DNA from: Paenibacillus periandrae
Lineage (GTDB): Bacteria > Bacillota > Bacilli > Paenibacillales > NBRC-103111
NCBI RefSeq assembly: GCF_022458865.1
Contig: NZ_JAJNMU010000003.1
Span: forward strand, 62,001-126,000
Reading direction: 5' to 3'
Length of the DNA: 64,000 nt
A program made the translations under genes and the position numbers. The notes under the pieces were generated by a model. It saw nothing but the letters and a program-made list of their open reading frames with translations. It was not told the origin of the DNA and did not search any database. The first letter of the stretch is position 1. The number at the start of each line of letters is the position of its first letter. This document shows positions 1-10,450 of the stretch, piece by piece.

Positions 1-84
1 TGAAAATAACGAAGATTAAACTAGAAGAGTCTAATAATGAACTGAAAATAACGAAGATTAAACTAGAAGAAGACCATAAAGAAT
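1..84 (+). repeat. 42-bp in-frame tandem repeat encoding coiled-coil heptads
   Basis: Bases 1-28 and 43-70 are identical (starting TGAAAATAACGAAG), giving a period of 42 bp or 14 codons, exactly two heptads. The encoded unit is [11 protein letters not shown] plus three variable residues. The array may extend upstream of the window. Confidence 0.85.
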
Positions 85-2432
85 TGACACAATTTAAAAA
101 TGAAAATGAGGTGCTTAAAAACACACTATCATGGAAAGTAACCTTACCATTGCGTAAATTTGGGGGAATAATCCATAAGTTTAAAGATATCCTTCATATC
201 ATTATTCGCAAACGGTTCTCATTTAAATTGATACCAGTAAATGATCTGCTTGAAAACTCTGAACCTTATAGTTGGAAGAGTATAGGTAGTGACCCTTACT
301 TCATATTAGAAGGTCGAATCCCTACTGGATGGGTGAAAATCACTTGGACCTCCAGCAGTAATGTAAATCTTCCTTTAAAAATTTACTGGGATGAGGGACA
401 GGGTCTCTCGGAAACCAATAGCCACATCTTTGGGCATTTAAAAAATGGCAAGAATAAAATTCAGGAAGCGGTTATGTTTATAAGTCCTTTAACACAAAGT
501 CTACGTCTTGATACGGGTGACAGAGAAGCTGATTTCTCCTTTGAATCAATAAGCATGTTTAAGATAACACGGGTCAATGTTTTTATGAAATCAGTAATGA
601 ATTTTATTAAACAACGAGGCTTTTCTATATTAACCCTCAGATCTTTAATTAAAAAGACTTGGGCTATATTTAAAAATCAAGGGCTGAAGGGTGTTTGGAT
701 TAAGATTAAATATAGTTTGGTTGGTAATGATTTTGATAATAATTCGATAGATTATCAGACTTGGCTTCTTGCTCTAGCTTTAACAGAAGACAAACGCCTT
801 GATATTCTTAAAGAAATAGATACCTTCCATTATAAGCCTCTCATATCTGTGATTGTTCCTGTGTACAATGTTGATGAAGAATGGTTAGTTAAATGTATTG
901 ATTCTGTACGCAATCAATTATATTCTAACTGGGAGTTATGTATTGCAGATGACGCATCTCCAAAGCAACACATTCGTAGCGTACTTGAAAAGTATGAGAA
1001 AATAGATGAAAGAATTAAAGTTGTTTATAGAGAGAAGAACGGTCACATTTCTGAAGCGTCAAATTCAGCCTTAGACATTGCAAATGGTGAATTTATAGCT
1101 TTATTAGATCATGATGATGAGCTGGCAGTTAACGCTTTATTTGAAAATGTAAAACTCCTTAATTCTTATCATGACGCGGATATGATTTATAGTGATGAAG
1201 ATAAAATAAGTATGGAGGGGGAAAGACATTCTCCATATTTCAAGCCGGATTGGTCCCCAGATACATTCTTATCGCATATGTATGTATGTCACTTGGGTGT
1301 TTATAGAACAAGTTTGGTGAGGCAGATTGGAGGATTTAGAAAAGGATATGAGGGAAGTCAAGATTATGACCTTGCCCTTAGAATTACTGAAATAACTGAT
1401 AGAGTTTTTCATATATCAAAAATCTTATATCATTGGAGGACTATTCCTCAATCTACTGCATCTAGTGGTGCTGCGAAAGATTATACGAAAGATGCAGGGT
1501 TTAAATCTCTGCAGGATGCTATTGTTAGAAGAGGAATAGATGGATGGGTTGAACGTTCTGAAATTCCCAACGTATATACTGTTCATCATAGACCAACGAA
1601 TAACCCCAAAATTTCTATTCTCATTCCTACAAGAAATATGGGTGAAATACTAGATCAATGTTTGATTTCAATATTTGAGAAAACGACTTATCAAAATTTC
1701 GAAGTTATTGTAATTGATAACGGAAGCGATGAAAGACAAACTTTGGAAATTTTTGAAAAATGGGAAATTAAGGAATCTCGCAAATTTCGAGTCCATCTTT
1801 TAGATATCCCTTTCAATTATTCTATGATTAATAATGAGGGTGCAAAAATAGCAGATGGTGAGCTATTGTTGTTATTGAATAATGATATAGAAGTAATTAC
1901 TCCAACATGGCTTGAAGAGATGGCAGGGCAGGCAATTCGATCTTCTATTGGTGCTGTTGGAGCAACTTTATTGTATCCTGATAATACCATCCAACATGGA
2001 GGAGTAATTTTAGGAATAGGTGGAGTAGCAGATCATAGTCATAAGCACTCAGATATTAATAGTCCAGGTTATTTTTCTAAGCTCAAAACAGTGAACAATT
2101 ATTCAGCTGTTACGGCAGCATGTTTAATGGTTAGGAAAGAAGTGTTTTTTGAGGTAGGCGGATTAGAAGAAGAATTAGAAGTAGCTTTTAACGATATTGA
2201 CTTCTGCCTTCGTATAAGAAATAAAGGATACAATATAGTTTGTTTACCTCATGTCCAATTGTACCATCATGAATCGAAATCTCGCGGACTAGAGGATACT
2301 CCAACTAAGCGGGAGAGATTTTATAAGGAGATTGCATTTATGCAGGATAGATGGGGAGATTCACTTTTTAATGATCCATATTATAATGTTAACCTATCGT
2401 TAGAACATAGAGATTTTAGATTGAAGATTTGA
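1..2432 (+). CDS. Two-domain GT2 glycosyltransferase, 5'-truncated by window edge
   Basis: The reading frame is open from base 3 with no stop, so the start lies outside the window; the TTG at 84 is probably internal. About 809 residues are visible. The first 35 or so are a Lys/Glu-rich coiled coil leading into an [10 protein letters not shown] motif, which commonly follows coiled coils in surface-glycan transferases. A first GT2 domain starts near base 838 (SVIVPVYN, then LLDHDDE as the metal-binding DxD). A second starts near base 1608 ([19 protein letters not shown], and the acidic FNDIDFCLR). Two GT2 domains suggest a polymerising or bifunctional transferase that adds two sugars at the cytoplasmic face. 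It ends just before galU. The GT2 assignment is firm; the sugar specificity is unknown. Confidence 0.9.
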   Translation, partial: KITKIKLEESNNELKITKIKLEEDHKELTQFKNENEVLKNTLSWKVTLPLRKFGGIIHKFKDILHIIIRKRFSFKLIPVNDLLENSEPYSWKSIGSDPYFILEGRIPTGWVKITWTSSSNVNLPLKIYWDEGQGLSETNSHIFGHLKNGKNKIQEAVMFISPLTQSLRLDTGDREADFSFESISMFKITRVNVFMKSVMNFIKQRGFSILTLRSLIKKTWAIFKNQGLKGVWIKIKYSLVGNDFDNNSIDYQTWLLALALTEDKRLDILKEIDTFHYKPLISVIVPVYNVDEEWLVKCIDSVRNQLYSNWELCIADDASPKQHIRSVLEKYEKIDERIKVVYREKNGHISEASNSALDIANGEFIALLDHDDELAVNALFENVKLLNSYHDADMIYSDEDKISMEGERHSPYFKPDWSPDTFLSHMYVCHLGVYRTSLVRQIGGFRKGYEGSQDYDLALRITEITDRVFHISKILYHWRTIPQSTASSGAAKDYTKDAGFKSLQDAIVRRGIDGWVERSEIPNVYTVHHRPTNNPKISILIPTRNMGEILDQCLISIFEKTTYQNFEVIVIDNGSDERQTLEIFEKWEIKESRKFRVHLLDIPFNYSMINNEGAKIADGELLLLLNNDIEVITPTWLEEMAGQAIRSSIGAVGATLLYPDNTIQHGGVILGIGGVADHSHKHSDINSPGYFSKLKTVNNYSAVTAACLMVRKEVFFEVGGLEEELEVAFNDIDFCLRIRNKGYNIVCLPHVQLYHHESKSRGLEDTPTKRERFYKEIAFMQDRWGDSLFNDPYYNVNLSLEHRDFRLKI

Positions 2433-2446
2433 TATTAGGAGGATAT

Positions 2447-3328
2447 ATGAAAATAAGAAAAGCAATTATCCCAGCGGCGGGACTTGGGACAAGATTTCTG
2501 CCAGCTACTAAAGCTATGCCTAAAGAAATGCTACCGATTGTCGATAAACCTACAATCCAATATATTGTAGAAGAAGCAATTGAGTCGGGCATTGAAGATA
2601 TAATTATTGTAACGGGAAAGGGTAAAAGAGCGATAGAAGATCACTTTGATAATTCATTTGAGCTTGAACATAATTTAATGCTGAATGGAAAATATAAGTT
2701 ATTAAGCGAAGTGCAAAAATCCTCCAATATGGTTGATATTCATTATATAAGACAAAAAGAGCCAAAAGGACTGGGGCATGCTGTTTGGTGTGCAAGAAAG
2801 TTTATTGGTAATGAGCCATTTGCAGTACTGCTTGGAGACGATATCGTTCAGGCCGAGACACCTTGTCTTAGGCAAATGATTGAAAAATTTGAGGAACGTA
2901 AAGCTTCAATTATAGGCATCAAAGAAGTTCCTTATGAAGAAGTGTCGAGGTACGGAATAATAAATGGAGAAATAATTAATGATTTTCTTTATTTGGTTTC
3001 TAATTTAATTGAAAAACCACGAAAAGAAGTTACTCCTTCTAATTTAGCTATCATGGGCAGGTATATTCTAACTCCAGAGATTTTCCCCATTTTAGAAGCC
3101 CAAGAAACTAGCGTAGGTGGAGAAATTCAGTTAACTGATGCAATATCGGTGCTAACAAAAATTCAAAGTGTATTTGCTTATAAATTTAATGGTACAAGAT
3201 ATGATGTAGGAGATAAATTTGGATTTTTAACAACCAATATTGAATTTGCATTACAAAACAAGGAATTAAAAGATGAATTATTGAATTATTTGGAAAATTT
3301 ATTGAAAAAGAAGGATAGGAAGCTATAA
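2447..3328 (+). CDS. galU: UTP-glucose-1-phosphate uridylyltransferase
   Basis: Makes UDP-glucose from UTP and glucose-1-phosphate in the cytoplasm, a precursor for surface glycans. The protein is 293 residues, the usual GalU/GtaB length. It begins [18 protein letters not shown], the nucleotide-binding signature of the family, followed by [11 protein letters not shown] and an LLGDD metal-binding segment. The ATG at 2447 is chosen because AGGAGG lies 5-10 bases ahead; an in-frame TTG at 2429 has no ribosome site and overlaps the upstream gene. It follows the transferase by 14 bases, so co-transcription is likely. It may be a second, locus-dedicated copy of gtaB. Confidence 0.95.
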   Translation: MKIRKAIIPAAGLGTRFLPATKAMPKEMLPIVDKPTIQYIVEEAIESGIEDIIIVTGKGKRAIEDHFDNSFELEHNLMLNGKYKLLSEVQKSSNMVDIHYIRQKEPKGLGHAVWCARKFIGNEPFAVLLGDDIVQAETPCLRQMIEKFEERKASIIGIKEVPYEEVSRYGIINGEIINDFLYLVSNLIEKPRKEVTPSNLAIMGRYILTPEIFPILEAQETSVGGEIQLTDAISVLTKIQSVFAYKFNGTRYDVGDKFGFLTTNIEFALQNKELKDELLNYLENLLKKKDRKL

Positions 3329-3361
3329 ATCTACGACTCAAAAAAGGGGTATTTATTTAGT

Positions 3362-5317
3362 ATGAATCTGATGAATCTGAATTTTAACAGTGTTCGGTAT
3401 AAATTAATTGCTTTTTTATTGTTCTTATCTGGATTTGTTTATTATATATTTAATTTATTTACAAATAAAATCAATAATATTAATTTGACATATTTTACTT
3501 TAAAAACTGATGAATATTTTATTATAACATTTTTCATAGCAATTCTAATTTTATTGTGTTATTCACTACTTAGATTTAATACTATTTATTTGGTAACCTT
3601 TATTGGAGGAGTAATATATATATTTGGATTACCATATTTTTCACCAATAGATGAGGGTGCTCATTTTGCTGTGGTTCAATTCATAGCTGAGAACTATAAA
3701 ATGCCTCTAGTTTATGATCTTATTTCAAATCAAATTTTAGCCATGGCAGAGCATGTTTATCCTTTAAAATCAATGACTGATCCTTCAAAAATCGGTTTTG
3801 GTGGGGTTCACTATGAGGCTTTTCAACCACCATTATATTATTTTACTTCAGCTATTGTATACAAATTGCTAATTGGTAATATAGTGTTTAAATTTTATGG
3901 GTTAAGATGTTTAGGATTACTGTATTTGTTAATATCGATCTATTTTGTGAATAAAATTTATAACGAAATTGTAAAATTGAAACTAATAGAAAAGTGTGAC
4001 TTTTTGTTTTTTTCTATTGTTTTGCTTTTTTCTTTGTCTCCAGGAATCTTACTAAGAATGACAACAGTTAGTAATCTGCACTTATTACTTCCTATTGCAA
4101 GTTTACTTTTGTTTATTATTGTTAAATATACATATATAAAAAAATTAAATTTAAAATCCCATATATTGGTTTTGGGTTTATTTTCTGGAATACTAGTACT
4201 TACCCATTCCACAACAGTTTTTTTTATACCGTTAATAATTATATTTCTAATTTTGAAAAAGGAATATAAGAATATTGTTTTTTACTTGCTCTTTTTATTT
4301 TTAATCACTTTGCCATGGTTTATTTTCAATTATCTTCATTATGGTCAATTAACAGCGGGAATAATTGTGCAGAACATGCAGCAACCAGCTGTGAATCCTA
4401 ATTATGATAAATACGGCATTTATTATATAATCCAAAACTTCCCTAGATTATTATCGACATTTATAAATCCTCAGGAAGCTATACTCTCTAGATTAAATAT
4501 TTGGATTACAGATTTTATAAGCGGTTTGATCATAGTAGTATTGTTATCTGTTATTTATTACCTAATTATTAATTTCAAAAATATATATCAAGAAAAGAAT
4601 ATAATCAAAGTTTTTACTAGTATTGGTTTTTTCTCTAATATTGCACTTATATGTTACATTACTATTTCTCAGTCTTGGGACATACTTATAGGTAGATATG
4701 TTTATATGAGTGTTAGTTTGTTGATTTTAATATTTTTATTTTTCTTAGATAACTTAACTAGAGAACAAAAACATATATTTTCACTCGTTTTTTTAGTAGC
4801 TACGGCATTTCTATTTAATGAATATGCAGCAAAATTATCGTCTGAGATTAAGACGGATAAATTCTCCAAGGGCTTTCATACTATTGATTTAAATTTAAAG
4901 CCATTGAACAATAATCATATTGGACCGCTAACGAGGAATAATGAGTTCACACAAAGCTTTTTATCGCTTGAAAATAAATTAACCGGTATAAATTTGTATG
5001 TATCAACTTTTACGAAACAAATAAAGACACCGTATAAATTAATATTAAAAGATGGAGGTTGTAATGAAACAATAAGAGAATCAATACTAGATAATTCATT
5101 TATTAAAGATAATGATTTTGTGAAAATAAATTTTGATCCTATACCTGACTCTTTAAATAAAAATTATTGTTTCACTGTACTACCTTTAGTAGATGAAGTA
5201 GCAACCCCATTAACTTTACAGTTAAGTGCCCCATCGATATATCCTCAGGGTGAAGCAATTATTAATAAACAAAGAAAAGAAGAAGATATAGTTTTTCAAC
5301 TTATTTATAAGAATTAA
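3362..5317 (+). CDS. Large polytopic membrane protein, DUF2142/GT-C-like
   Basis: 651 residues with roughly 11-12 hydrophobic segments up to about residue 490, then a soluble C-terminal part of about 160 residues, probably extracytoplasmic. After the early membrane segments comes SPIDEGAHF, and further on QPPLYY. These match the acidic loop and the PPLYY motif of DUF2142 and GT39-like GT-C glycosyltransferases, which use lipid-linked sugars outside the membrane. A purine-rich AAAAGGGG precedes the ATG. It is very AT-rich with many TTA/ATA codons, unlike the housekeeping genes after 25 kb, which suggests transfer with the locus. Role proposed: side-branch sugar transfer. The family is fairly secure, the function inferred. 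Confidence 0.7.
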   Translation: MNLMNLNFNSVRYKLIAFLLFLSGFVYYIFNLFTNKINNINLTYFTLKTDEYFIITFFIAILILLCYSLLRFNTIYLVTFIGGVIYIFGLPYFSPIDEGAHFAVVQFIAENYKMPLVYDLISNQILAMAEHVYPLKSMTDPSKIGFGGVHYEAFQPPLYYFTSAIVYKLLIGNIVFKFYGLRCLGLLYLLISIYFVNKIYNEIVKLKLIEKCDFLFFSIVLLFSLSPGILLRMTTVSNLHLLLPIASLLLFIIVKYTYIKKLNLKSHILVLGLFSGILVLTHSTTVFFIPLIIIFLILKKEYKNIVFYLLFLFLITLPWFIFNYLHYGQLTAGIIVQNMQQPAVNPNYDKYGIYYIIQNFPRLLSTFINPQEAILSRLNIWITDFISGLIIVVLLSVIYYLIINFKNIYQEKNIIKVFTSIGFFSNIALICYITISQSWDILIGRYVYMSVSLLILIFLFFLDNLTREQKHIFSLVFLVATAFLFNEYAAKLSSEIKTDKFSKGFHTIDLNLKPLNNNHIGPLTRNNEFTQSFLSLENKLTGINLYVSTFTKQIKTPYKLILKDGGCNETIRESILDNSFIKDNDFVKINFDPIPDSLNKNYCFTVLPLVDEVATPLTLQLSAPSIYPQGEAIINKQRKEEDIVFQLIYKN

Positions 5318-5391
5318 TAACTTGTGTGATGCAAAAACATTCCAGTGGTTTTCAATTGATTTTGAAATTCGTCGAGTGGTGGGATAGAAGT

Positions 5392-5399
5392 AGGACATC
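5392..5399. repeat. Target-site duplication of IS256-type element, left copy
   Basis: AGGACATC directly flanks the left inverted repeat and is repeated exactly at 6775-6782 after the right one. Eight bases is the usual IS256-family duplication length. Confidence 0.9.
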
Positions 5400-6774
5400 G
5401 GGTCTGTCAAATCTTTTGTGTAAACTCTTTTATGTAAACTCTTTTACAGACCTTCCCCCGAGGGGGAAAATTTCGAGAATTTAGCGCAAATGCTGTCCGA
5501 TACGTTCGGGAAAGAAAACCGAGAGTTGGAGCAGCATCTGGCCCCAGTTCTGTACGCGACCTGTCCATTTTCGGGTGACGTCCATCGTGGCTAGATAAAG
5601 CATCTTGAGTAACGCTTCATCGGTCGGGAAGATACTTTTTCCCTTTGTCACCTTTCGGAGCTGGCGGTGGTAGCTTTCAATGATGTTGGTCGTGTAGATC
5701 AGTTTTCGAATCTCGGGTGGGTACTTGAAGAATGTTGCGAGTTCGTCCCAATTCGTGCGCCAAGATCGGATGATCAGTGGATACTTACTTCCCCAGACCT
5801 CTTCAAAACGGTCTAATTCCAGCAAGGCTGCATCCTCAGTTGTTGCTTTGTAAATCGGTTTTAAATCGGCCGTTACCTTCTTGAGGTCCTTGTACGACAC
5901 GAAGCGGGTGGAATTTCGGATCTGGTGGATGATGCATTTTTGGATCTCCGTTTGGGGATAGCAGGCAGCAATCGCTTGGGAAAAACCCGTGAGATTATCC
6001 ACGCAGGTGATTAATATATCTTGCACGCCGCGGTTTTTCAGGTCATTTAAGACCGTCAACCAGAACTTGGAGGACTCATTTTCGCCGATCCACATCCCAA
6101 GGACATCTTTGTTTCCATCCAAGTCAATGCCGATGACCATGTAGGCCGCTTTATTCACAATATGTCCGTCCTGCTTGACTTTGAAGTGTATTGCATCCAG
6201 AAAAACAACCGCATAGACGCTTTGCAGCGGACGGTTTTGCCACTCTTTAATGAGGGGAACGATTTTGTTGGTCACGTTGGAGATCATCGTCGGCGATACG
6301 TCAATACCATACAGCTGCTCCAGGTGGTCCTGGATATCTCGCGTGCTGACTCCCTTCGCGTACATGGCAATAATCTGGTCCTCAATGCCCGTTACATTGG
6401 ACTGGTGTTTCTTCACAACGAGGGGGTCAAACTCGCCTTGGCGATCCCGCGGGACTTGAATTTCTTGTTCGCCGTATTCGCTCGTGATGGTTTTTTTGCT
6501 TTTACCGTTACGGCTGTTCGGGGTCTGTTTGTTCTTCGTATCATACTTGTCGTAGCCTAACTGGGTGTCCATTTCCGCTTCCAGCATTTCCTGCAGGGTT
6601 TCAGCAAATAGATCCTTTAAGGCGTTTTGTGCATCTTGCGCGGTGACCAGCTTATTCTCCTTTATGAACTGACGAAGCTGTTGTTTGGTCCATAATCCCA
6701 TGTGTGCTCCCCTACCTTTCCTATTCTTTCATTTTAATAGGTTTTGGAGTTTACACAATCTATTTTACAGACTC
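5400..6774 (-). mobile_element. Complete IS256-family insertion sequence, 1375 bp
   Basis: The element is bounded by 28-bp terminal inverted repeats at 5400-5427 and 6747-6774, identical at 23 of 28 positions; both contain TCTGT near the tip and TTGTGTAAACTC at the inner end. It is flanked by an exact 8-bp duplication. Inside is one intact transposase on the minus strand. It lies 82 bases after the DUF2142-like gene, between two membrane-protein genes, and interrupts no recognisable gene. Its base composition is richer in GC than the surrounding polysaccharide genes. Confidence 0.93.
5481..6701 (-). CDS. IS256-family (Mutator-type) DDE transposase
   Basis: 406 residues, full length for the family and without frameshifts. 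The catalytic triad is visible: D169 in VVFLDAIHFK, D235 in TCVDNLTGF and E352 in TTNIIESYHRQLRK. The C/H motif CIIHQIRNS, typical of the Mutator superfamily, lies near residue 256. GGGGAG precedes the ATG by a few bases. An intact transposase, intact ends and a perfect duplication suggest a recent and possibly still mobile copy. Confidence 0.96.
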   Translation of the reverse strand: MGLWTKQQLRQFIKENKLVTAQDAQNALKDLFAETLQEMLEAEMDTQLGYDKYDTKNKQTPNSRNGKSKKTITSEYGEQEIQVPRDRQGEFDPLVVKKHQSNVTGIEDQIIAMYAKGVSTRDIQDHLEQLYGIDVSPTMISNVTNKIVPLIKEWQNRPLQSVYAVVFLDAIHFKVKQDGHIVNKAAYMVIGIDLDGNKDVLGMWIGENESSKFWLTVLNDLKNRGVQDILITCVDNLTGFSQAIAACYPQTEIQKCIIHQIRNSTRFVSYKDLKKVTADLKPIYKATTEDAALLELDRFEEVWGSKYPLIIRSWRTNWDELATFFKYPPEIRKLIYTTNIIESYHRQLRKVTKGKSIFPTDEALLKMLYLATMDVTRKWTGRVQNWGQMLLQLSVFFPERIGQHLR

Positions 6775-6782
6775 AGGACATC
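6775..6782. repeat. Target-site duplication of IS256-type element, right copy
   Basis: AGGACATC, an exact repeat of 5392-5399. Confidence 0.9.
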
Positions 6783-7225
6783 AATTCTTTTGGTGAAATT
6801 GGTGGTTATGACGCCACAATTTCAGAGTTAAAGGAGATGTCCTATTCCTGTGGCATCCCTTCTGCCTGCTGATGTCATATTCAATATAGCTCAAATCGAA
6901 ATTTTCTGAATCACGACTGGAACATCTTCTAAGATCGTCCACATCGTCATTTTTTGTGCCGGATGCAAGTGTGTCACACATATTCATTAAAGATAGTCAA
7001 AGGGCATCTGCTACTTGACTTTAGAAGAAACCCTGAAGGGAGACAGCTAGACATTAACCGATTATATTTGATCTTCTTAGCCTATATATTTGGAGGCTAT
7101 GACAACTAGCTTGACAAAAACTGCGAGTAAATGAAGCGATTTGGAAACAATTAAGCAAATATCTTATGATTCTTTCAAGCTAATTAGTCTAGCAAATTCA
7201 ATATTTGAAAGGTGACTACATAATA
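6783..7225. other. Intergenic stretch right of the IS element
   Basis: About 440 bases between the IS element and the next membrane-protein gene. I see no convincing gene. A 68-residue minus-strand frame has no ribosome site and no recognisable motif. Together with 5318-5391 it would have formed one AT-rich spacer of about 520 bases before the insertion. A promoter for the next gene may lie here but is not clear. Confidence 0.5.
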
Positions 7226-10210
7226 ATGCTGAAAAGGTGGATTCCAAATACAAATTTAGTTTTGTATTGTTCATTTTTGATAAGTATAGTAACTTCTTTT
7301 ATATTATCAAAGCGATTGTATCATTTTTTTGAGCATTATAAACAGTCTTATTCAGACATTGTTGTTGGAAGTATCATTTGGTTCGATTATTTTAAAGATC
7401 TTGATTACATATTTATCATACTATTTATTTGTTTTTTTGTTTTATTGTTTATACTACTTATAAGATGTTTTAATAAATTACTTGCGAACAAACGAATTTA
7501 CCTTACTTATTCTGATTCATTAAATAACCTTTTTATAAGTGTTGAATTTAGATGGTGCTTATTTATTCTGGCATACGTTTGCATATTATTATTTTCTGAT
7601 AATTATAGTACACTATATTTAGTGGGTCTGTCTTTTTGTGTTTTACTAACCGCCTTCATTACTTCTATGAAGCATTTGCGTTCCAATAATACCCTTTCTT
7701 TTTTTCAGTCGTCTCTAATGCTGCTAATCAAAGGTTATTTTGGGTCTTTAGGAATTTTAACTGTTTGTTACTATTTTGCTAGATCCCATGATATACAAGT
7801 ATATAATATGTTGCCAATTGGTGTCTCACTTGTTGTATGGGGAGTGGGACTCATTCTTTTAATAATCAAGAAAGAACTTTATCAAAATTTCTTTAGAGTT
7901 ACAAGCAGTTTATTGCAATTATGTATGCCGTTTTTATTATTAAACTATATTAATGGATTTTATAATTATAATAGTGAGATCATTAAGATTATTCCTTTTA
8001 AATCAGAGCTGATAGTGTTTATTTCTATTGTGCTTATGATTGTAATTCAAATTATAAGATTCATAAAGTTAGGTAATATGGCATCTTTGGAATCATATAT
8101 ATCTATGCCGGCGATTATATCTATTTCTTTAGCAGTACTATATACCAACGTTATTATTAGTACATTACAATATGATGATTTTCACATGGGAGAAATTATG
8201 CTGCCATGGCATCAATTATTTCAATTTAACCAACGTTATAATGTCGATTTTGTTTCGGTACAGGGTCTACTAGGTGTATTATATAGTGGAATTAATGCTA
8301 TTTTATTTGATGGATCTATAGCGTCATTTAATTTATCATTAATTGCAACCCCGGGAATTATTGGTGTTGTAATTCTAATATTAATTTTTAAAATTTATGG
8401 CAGACAATTAGCCTTATTTTTTTCAGTAATTTATTTACCTGTTGCTGCGTCTCCAATACTAAGTCGATTTTATTTTGTACTTCCTTTAATATTAATTTTA
8501 TTTCATCCGAAATTACATAAGAGACCTTTATTACACGTAATAATTTGGTTTTGGTTATCTGCACTTCATTGTTTCTATAATACAACAGCTGGTACTGCTC
8601 TTACCCTTGCAACAATTCCATACATGGCATATATTATTATCTCTAATATGAAAAATATAACAGAATATATTCAGAATCATATTTATCGCGTTTCTATATT
8701 ATTGGTTGTTCATCTTATAATATTAATTTATTTAAGTTCATCTATCATAGGTACTATTGAATTTCTCATAGATAATGCATCATCAAATAGTCTAGCTTAT
8801 GGGGTTCCTTTTTTTAGCGATATTCAAGCTATACCTAATATGTTTCCACAATGGTTTCATTCGACCCAAATAAATAGGCTAATATGGGAAAGTATTAGGG
8901 TGGGAGGCTGGTTAGGAACATCATTTTTGTTTGTATTTTATATTTTCAAAGTAATTGCTAGTAAAGACAAACATAACAGAGAAATCTTGCTATTTCTTTT
9001 TTGCATGATAGTTTTTTTAATACTAGTTATACCTTATAGTTTAGGAAGGATAGACCCTGCTTCAATGAAGCGCTCAGGATCAGTGAGTTTATTTTGTTTT
9101 TCGGTTCTTTTACCGTTCTTTTTTTACCTCAGAAGTATTCAACATATCCCGAAATGTGGAACGATGCTATTATTGGGAGGGGTATTAGGAATTGGGACTT
9201 TGTTTGTTCAAGCAGATTATAGCCAATATCCAAAGAAATTAATTCATACTACTGATGTTCCACAGAGTTTCAATTTAATTGATGGAAGCGAATTGAACTT
9301 ACCGAATTTGGGGAAGATATTTGTTGACCCGACCCGTATAGATGAATTAAGTAGAATAAATTCTATTATGAATGTTCTTTTAAAGAAAAACGAAACTTTT
9401 GCAGACTTGACCAATCGTTCTTTATTATATGTTGTATTAGATAAAAAAGTCCCATCTCTATATTCAGCAGATTACCTTGCTGCAAATGAATTAATTCAGG
9501 AAAAGGTTATCAATCACCTGGCAAGTGATAAACCCCCAGTAGTTTTTATCGGTCCCGCTATAAGGCATGACGGTGGACCTGCGTCTTTAAGATCATATAG
9601 AATTTACCGATGGTTCTTGGAAAAGGGGTACAAATATTACGAGCAAAATGAACTACAGTTTTTGATACGCCCTGACAGATTTGATGATTTGGGATTTGTT
9701 TCACAAGATAATGGGAAAAATACAGAACAATTGGCAAAAGTATTTGGACTAAATGATATGTCATTTATCCCAGTCGCATGGGGGAGAAGTTTAAAGGAAA
9801 TGTCTGGGAGATTTTATGTTGCCAATATAAAAACAGCTTTAGCTAATATAAATCAAATAAATACAGACACTGATGGATGGAATTATGTGAATGGTAATGA
9901 TCCATATTTGACGTGGGGGTTATTGGAACCTGTATCCGGATTTAATGCCGATTTTGTCGCATTCAATATTCAACTAAAAGAACCTATCAAACATGATTTT
10001 CGATTTCAAGTATTTTGGGATACGAATGGAACTTTAATCCCAGAGAATTCTTTTACTTTTATAGGAAAAGAAGGCACAGTTCTAATGCCCCTAGGCTCTA
10101 ATCCTAAATGGTTGTTAAACGATAAAATACAATATATTAGAATTGATGTAGATGATTTGCAAGTGCCTTTCAAAATCACAGATTTAAAATTCCTTAAATT
10201 GATAAAATAA
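7226..10210 (+). CDS. Very large membrane protein, GT-C-like, function unknown
   Basis: 994 residues. The ATG at 7226 is chosen over a TTG at 7205 because AAAGGTGA lies about 10 bases ahead of it. About 15-17 membrane segments fill the first 660 residues, followed by about 330 soluble residues ending in a beta-rich stretch. A DDFHMGE motif sits in a loop near residue 330, where GT-C enzymes often carry catalytic acids; the C-terminal part would then be periplasm-side. No ABC or Wzx/Wzy signature is obvious. It is AT-rich and has the look of a polymerase, ligase or lipid-sugar transferase for the locus glycan. The family call is inference from topology and motif. Confidence 0.55.
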   Translation: MLKRWIPNTNLVLYCSFLISIVTSFILSKRLYHFFEHYKQSYSDIVVGSIIWFDYFKDLDYIFIILFICFFVLLFILLIRCFNKLLANKRIYLTYSDSLNNLFISVEFRWCLFILAYVCILLFSDNYSTLYLVGLSFCVLLTAFITSMKHLRSNNTLSFFQSSLMLLIKGYFGSLGILTVCYYFARSHDIQVYNMLPIGVSLVVWGVGLILLIIKKELYQNFFRVTSSLLQLCMPFLLLNYINGFYNYNSEIIKIIPFKSELIVFISIVLMIVIQIIRFIKLGNMASLESYISMPAIISISLAVLYTNVIISTLQYDDFHMGEIMLPWHQLFQFNQRYNVDFVSVQGLLGVLYSGINAILFDGSIASFNLSLIATPGIIGVVILILIFKIYGRQLALFFSVIYLPVAASPILSRFYFVLPLILILFHPKLHKRPLLHVIIWFWLSALHCFYNTTAGTALTLATIPYMAYIIISNMKNITEYIQNHIYRVSILLVVHLIILIYLSSSIIGTIEFLIDNASSNSLAYGVPFFSDIQAIPNMFPQWFHSTQINRLIWESIRVGGWLGTSFLFVFYIFKVIASKDKHNREILLFLFCMIVFLILVIPYSLGRIDPASMKRSGSVSLFCFSVLLPFFFYLRSIQHIPKCGTMLLLGGVLGIGTLFVQADYSQYPKKLIHTTDVPQSFNLIDGSELNLPNLGKIFVDPTRIDELSRINSIMNVLLKKNETFADLTNRSLLYVVLDKKVPSLYSADYLAANELIQEKVINHLASDKPPVVFIGPAIRHDGGPASLRSYRIYRWFLEKGYKYYEQNELQFLIRPDRFDDLGFVSQDNGKNTEQLAKVFGLNDMSFIPVAWGRSLKEMSGRFYVANIKTALANINQINTDTDGWNYVNGNDPYLTWGLLEPVSGFNADFVAFNIQLKEPIKHDFRFQVFWDTNGTLIPENSFTFIGKEGTVLMPLGSNPKWLLNDKIQYIRIDVDDLQVPFKITDLKFLKLIK

Positions 10211-10450
10211 GGAGTCTTAGTGTAATTAAAAGACTATTGAGATGCCGGCAAGCGCTTAACGAGAAGAATAGTCGTTAAATCCTTACTGGCTCCCGCTAGC
10301 CAATTGATTGGATTAATATTTGGCTATGAATCGTGGTTGTCGGTTCTAAGATTCTGGATAAATACATCTATTTGTCGCGTCTTGAAAACCCAATGTTGGT
10401 TAATCAACAGGCGTGAGGTTAATATGGTAATTTCCCAGGAGGCATTAAAG

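Noticed and set aside
6781-6987. 68-codon minus-strand frame next to the IS element
   Set aside because: No ribosome site, no recognisable transposase or other motif.
10304-10450. N-terminal extension of the 10451 membrane protein
   Set aside because: The extra peptide is unlike the rest and the ATG at 10451 has a perfect AGGAGG.
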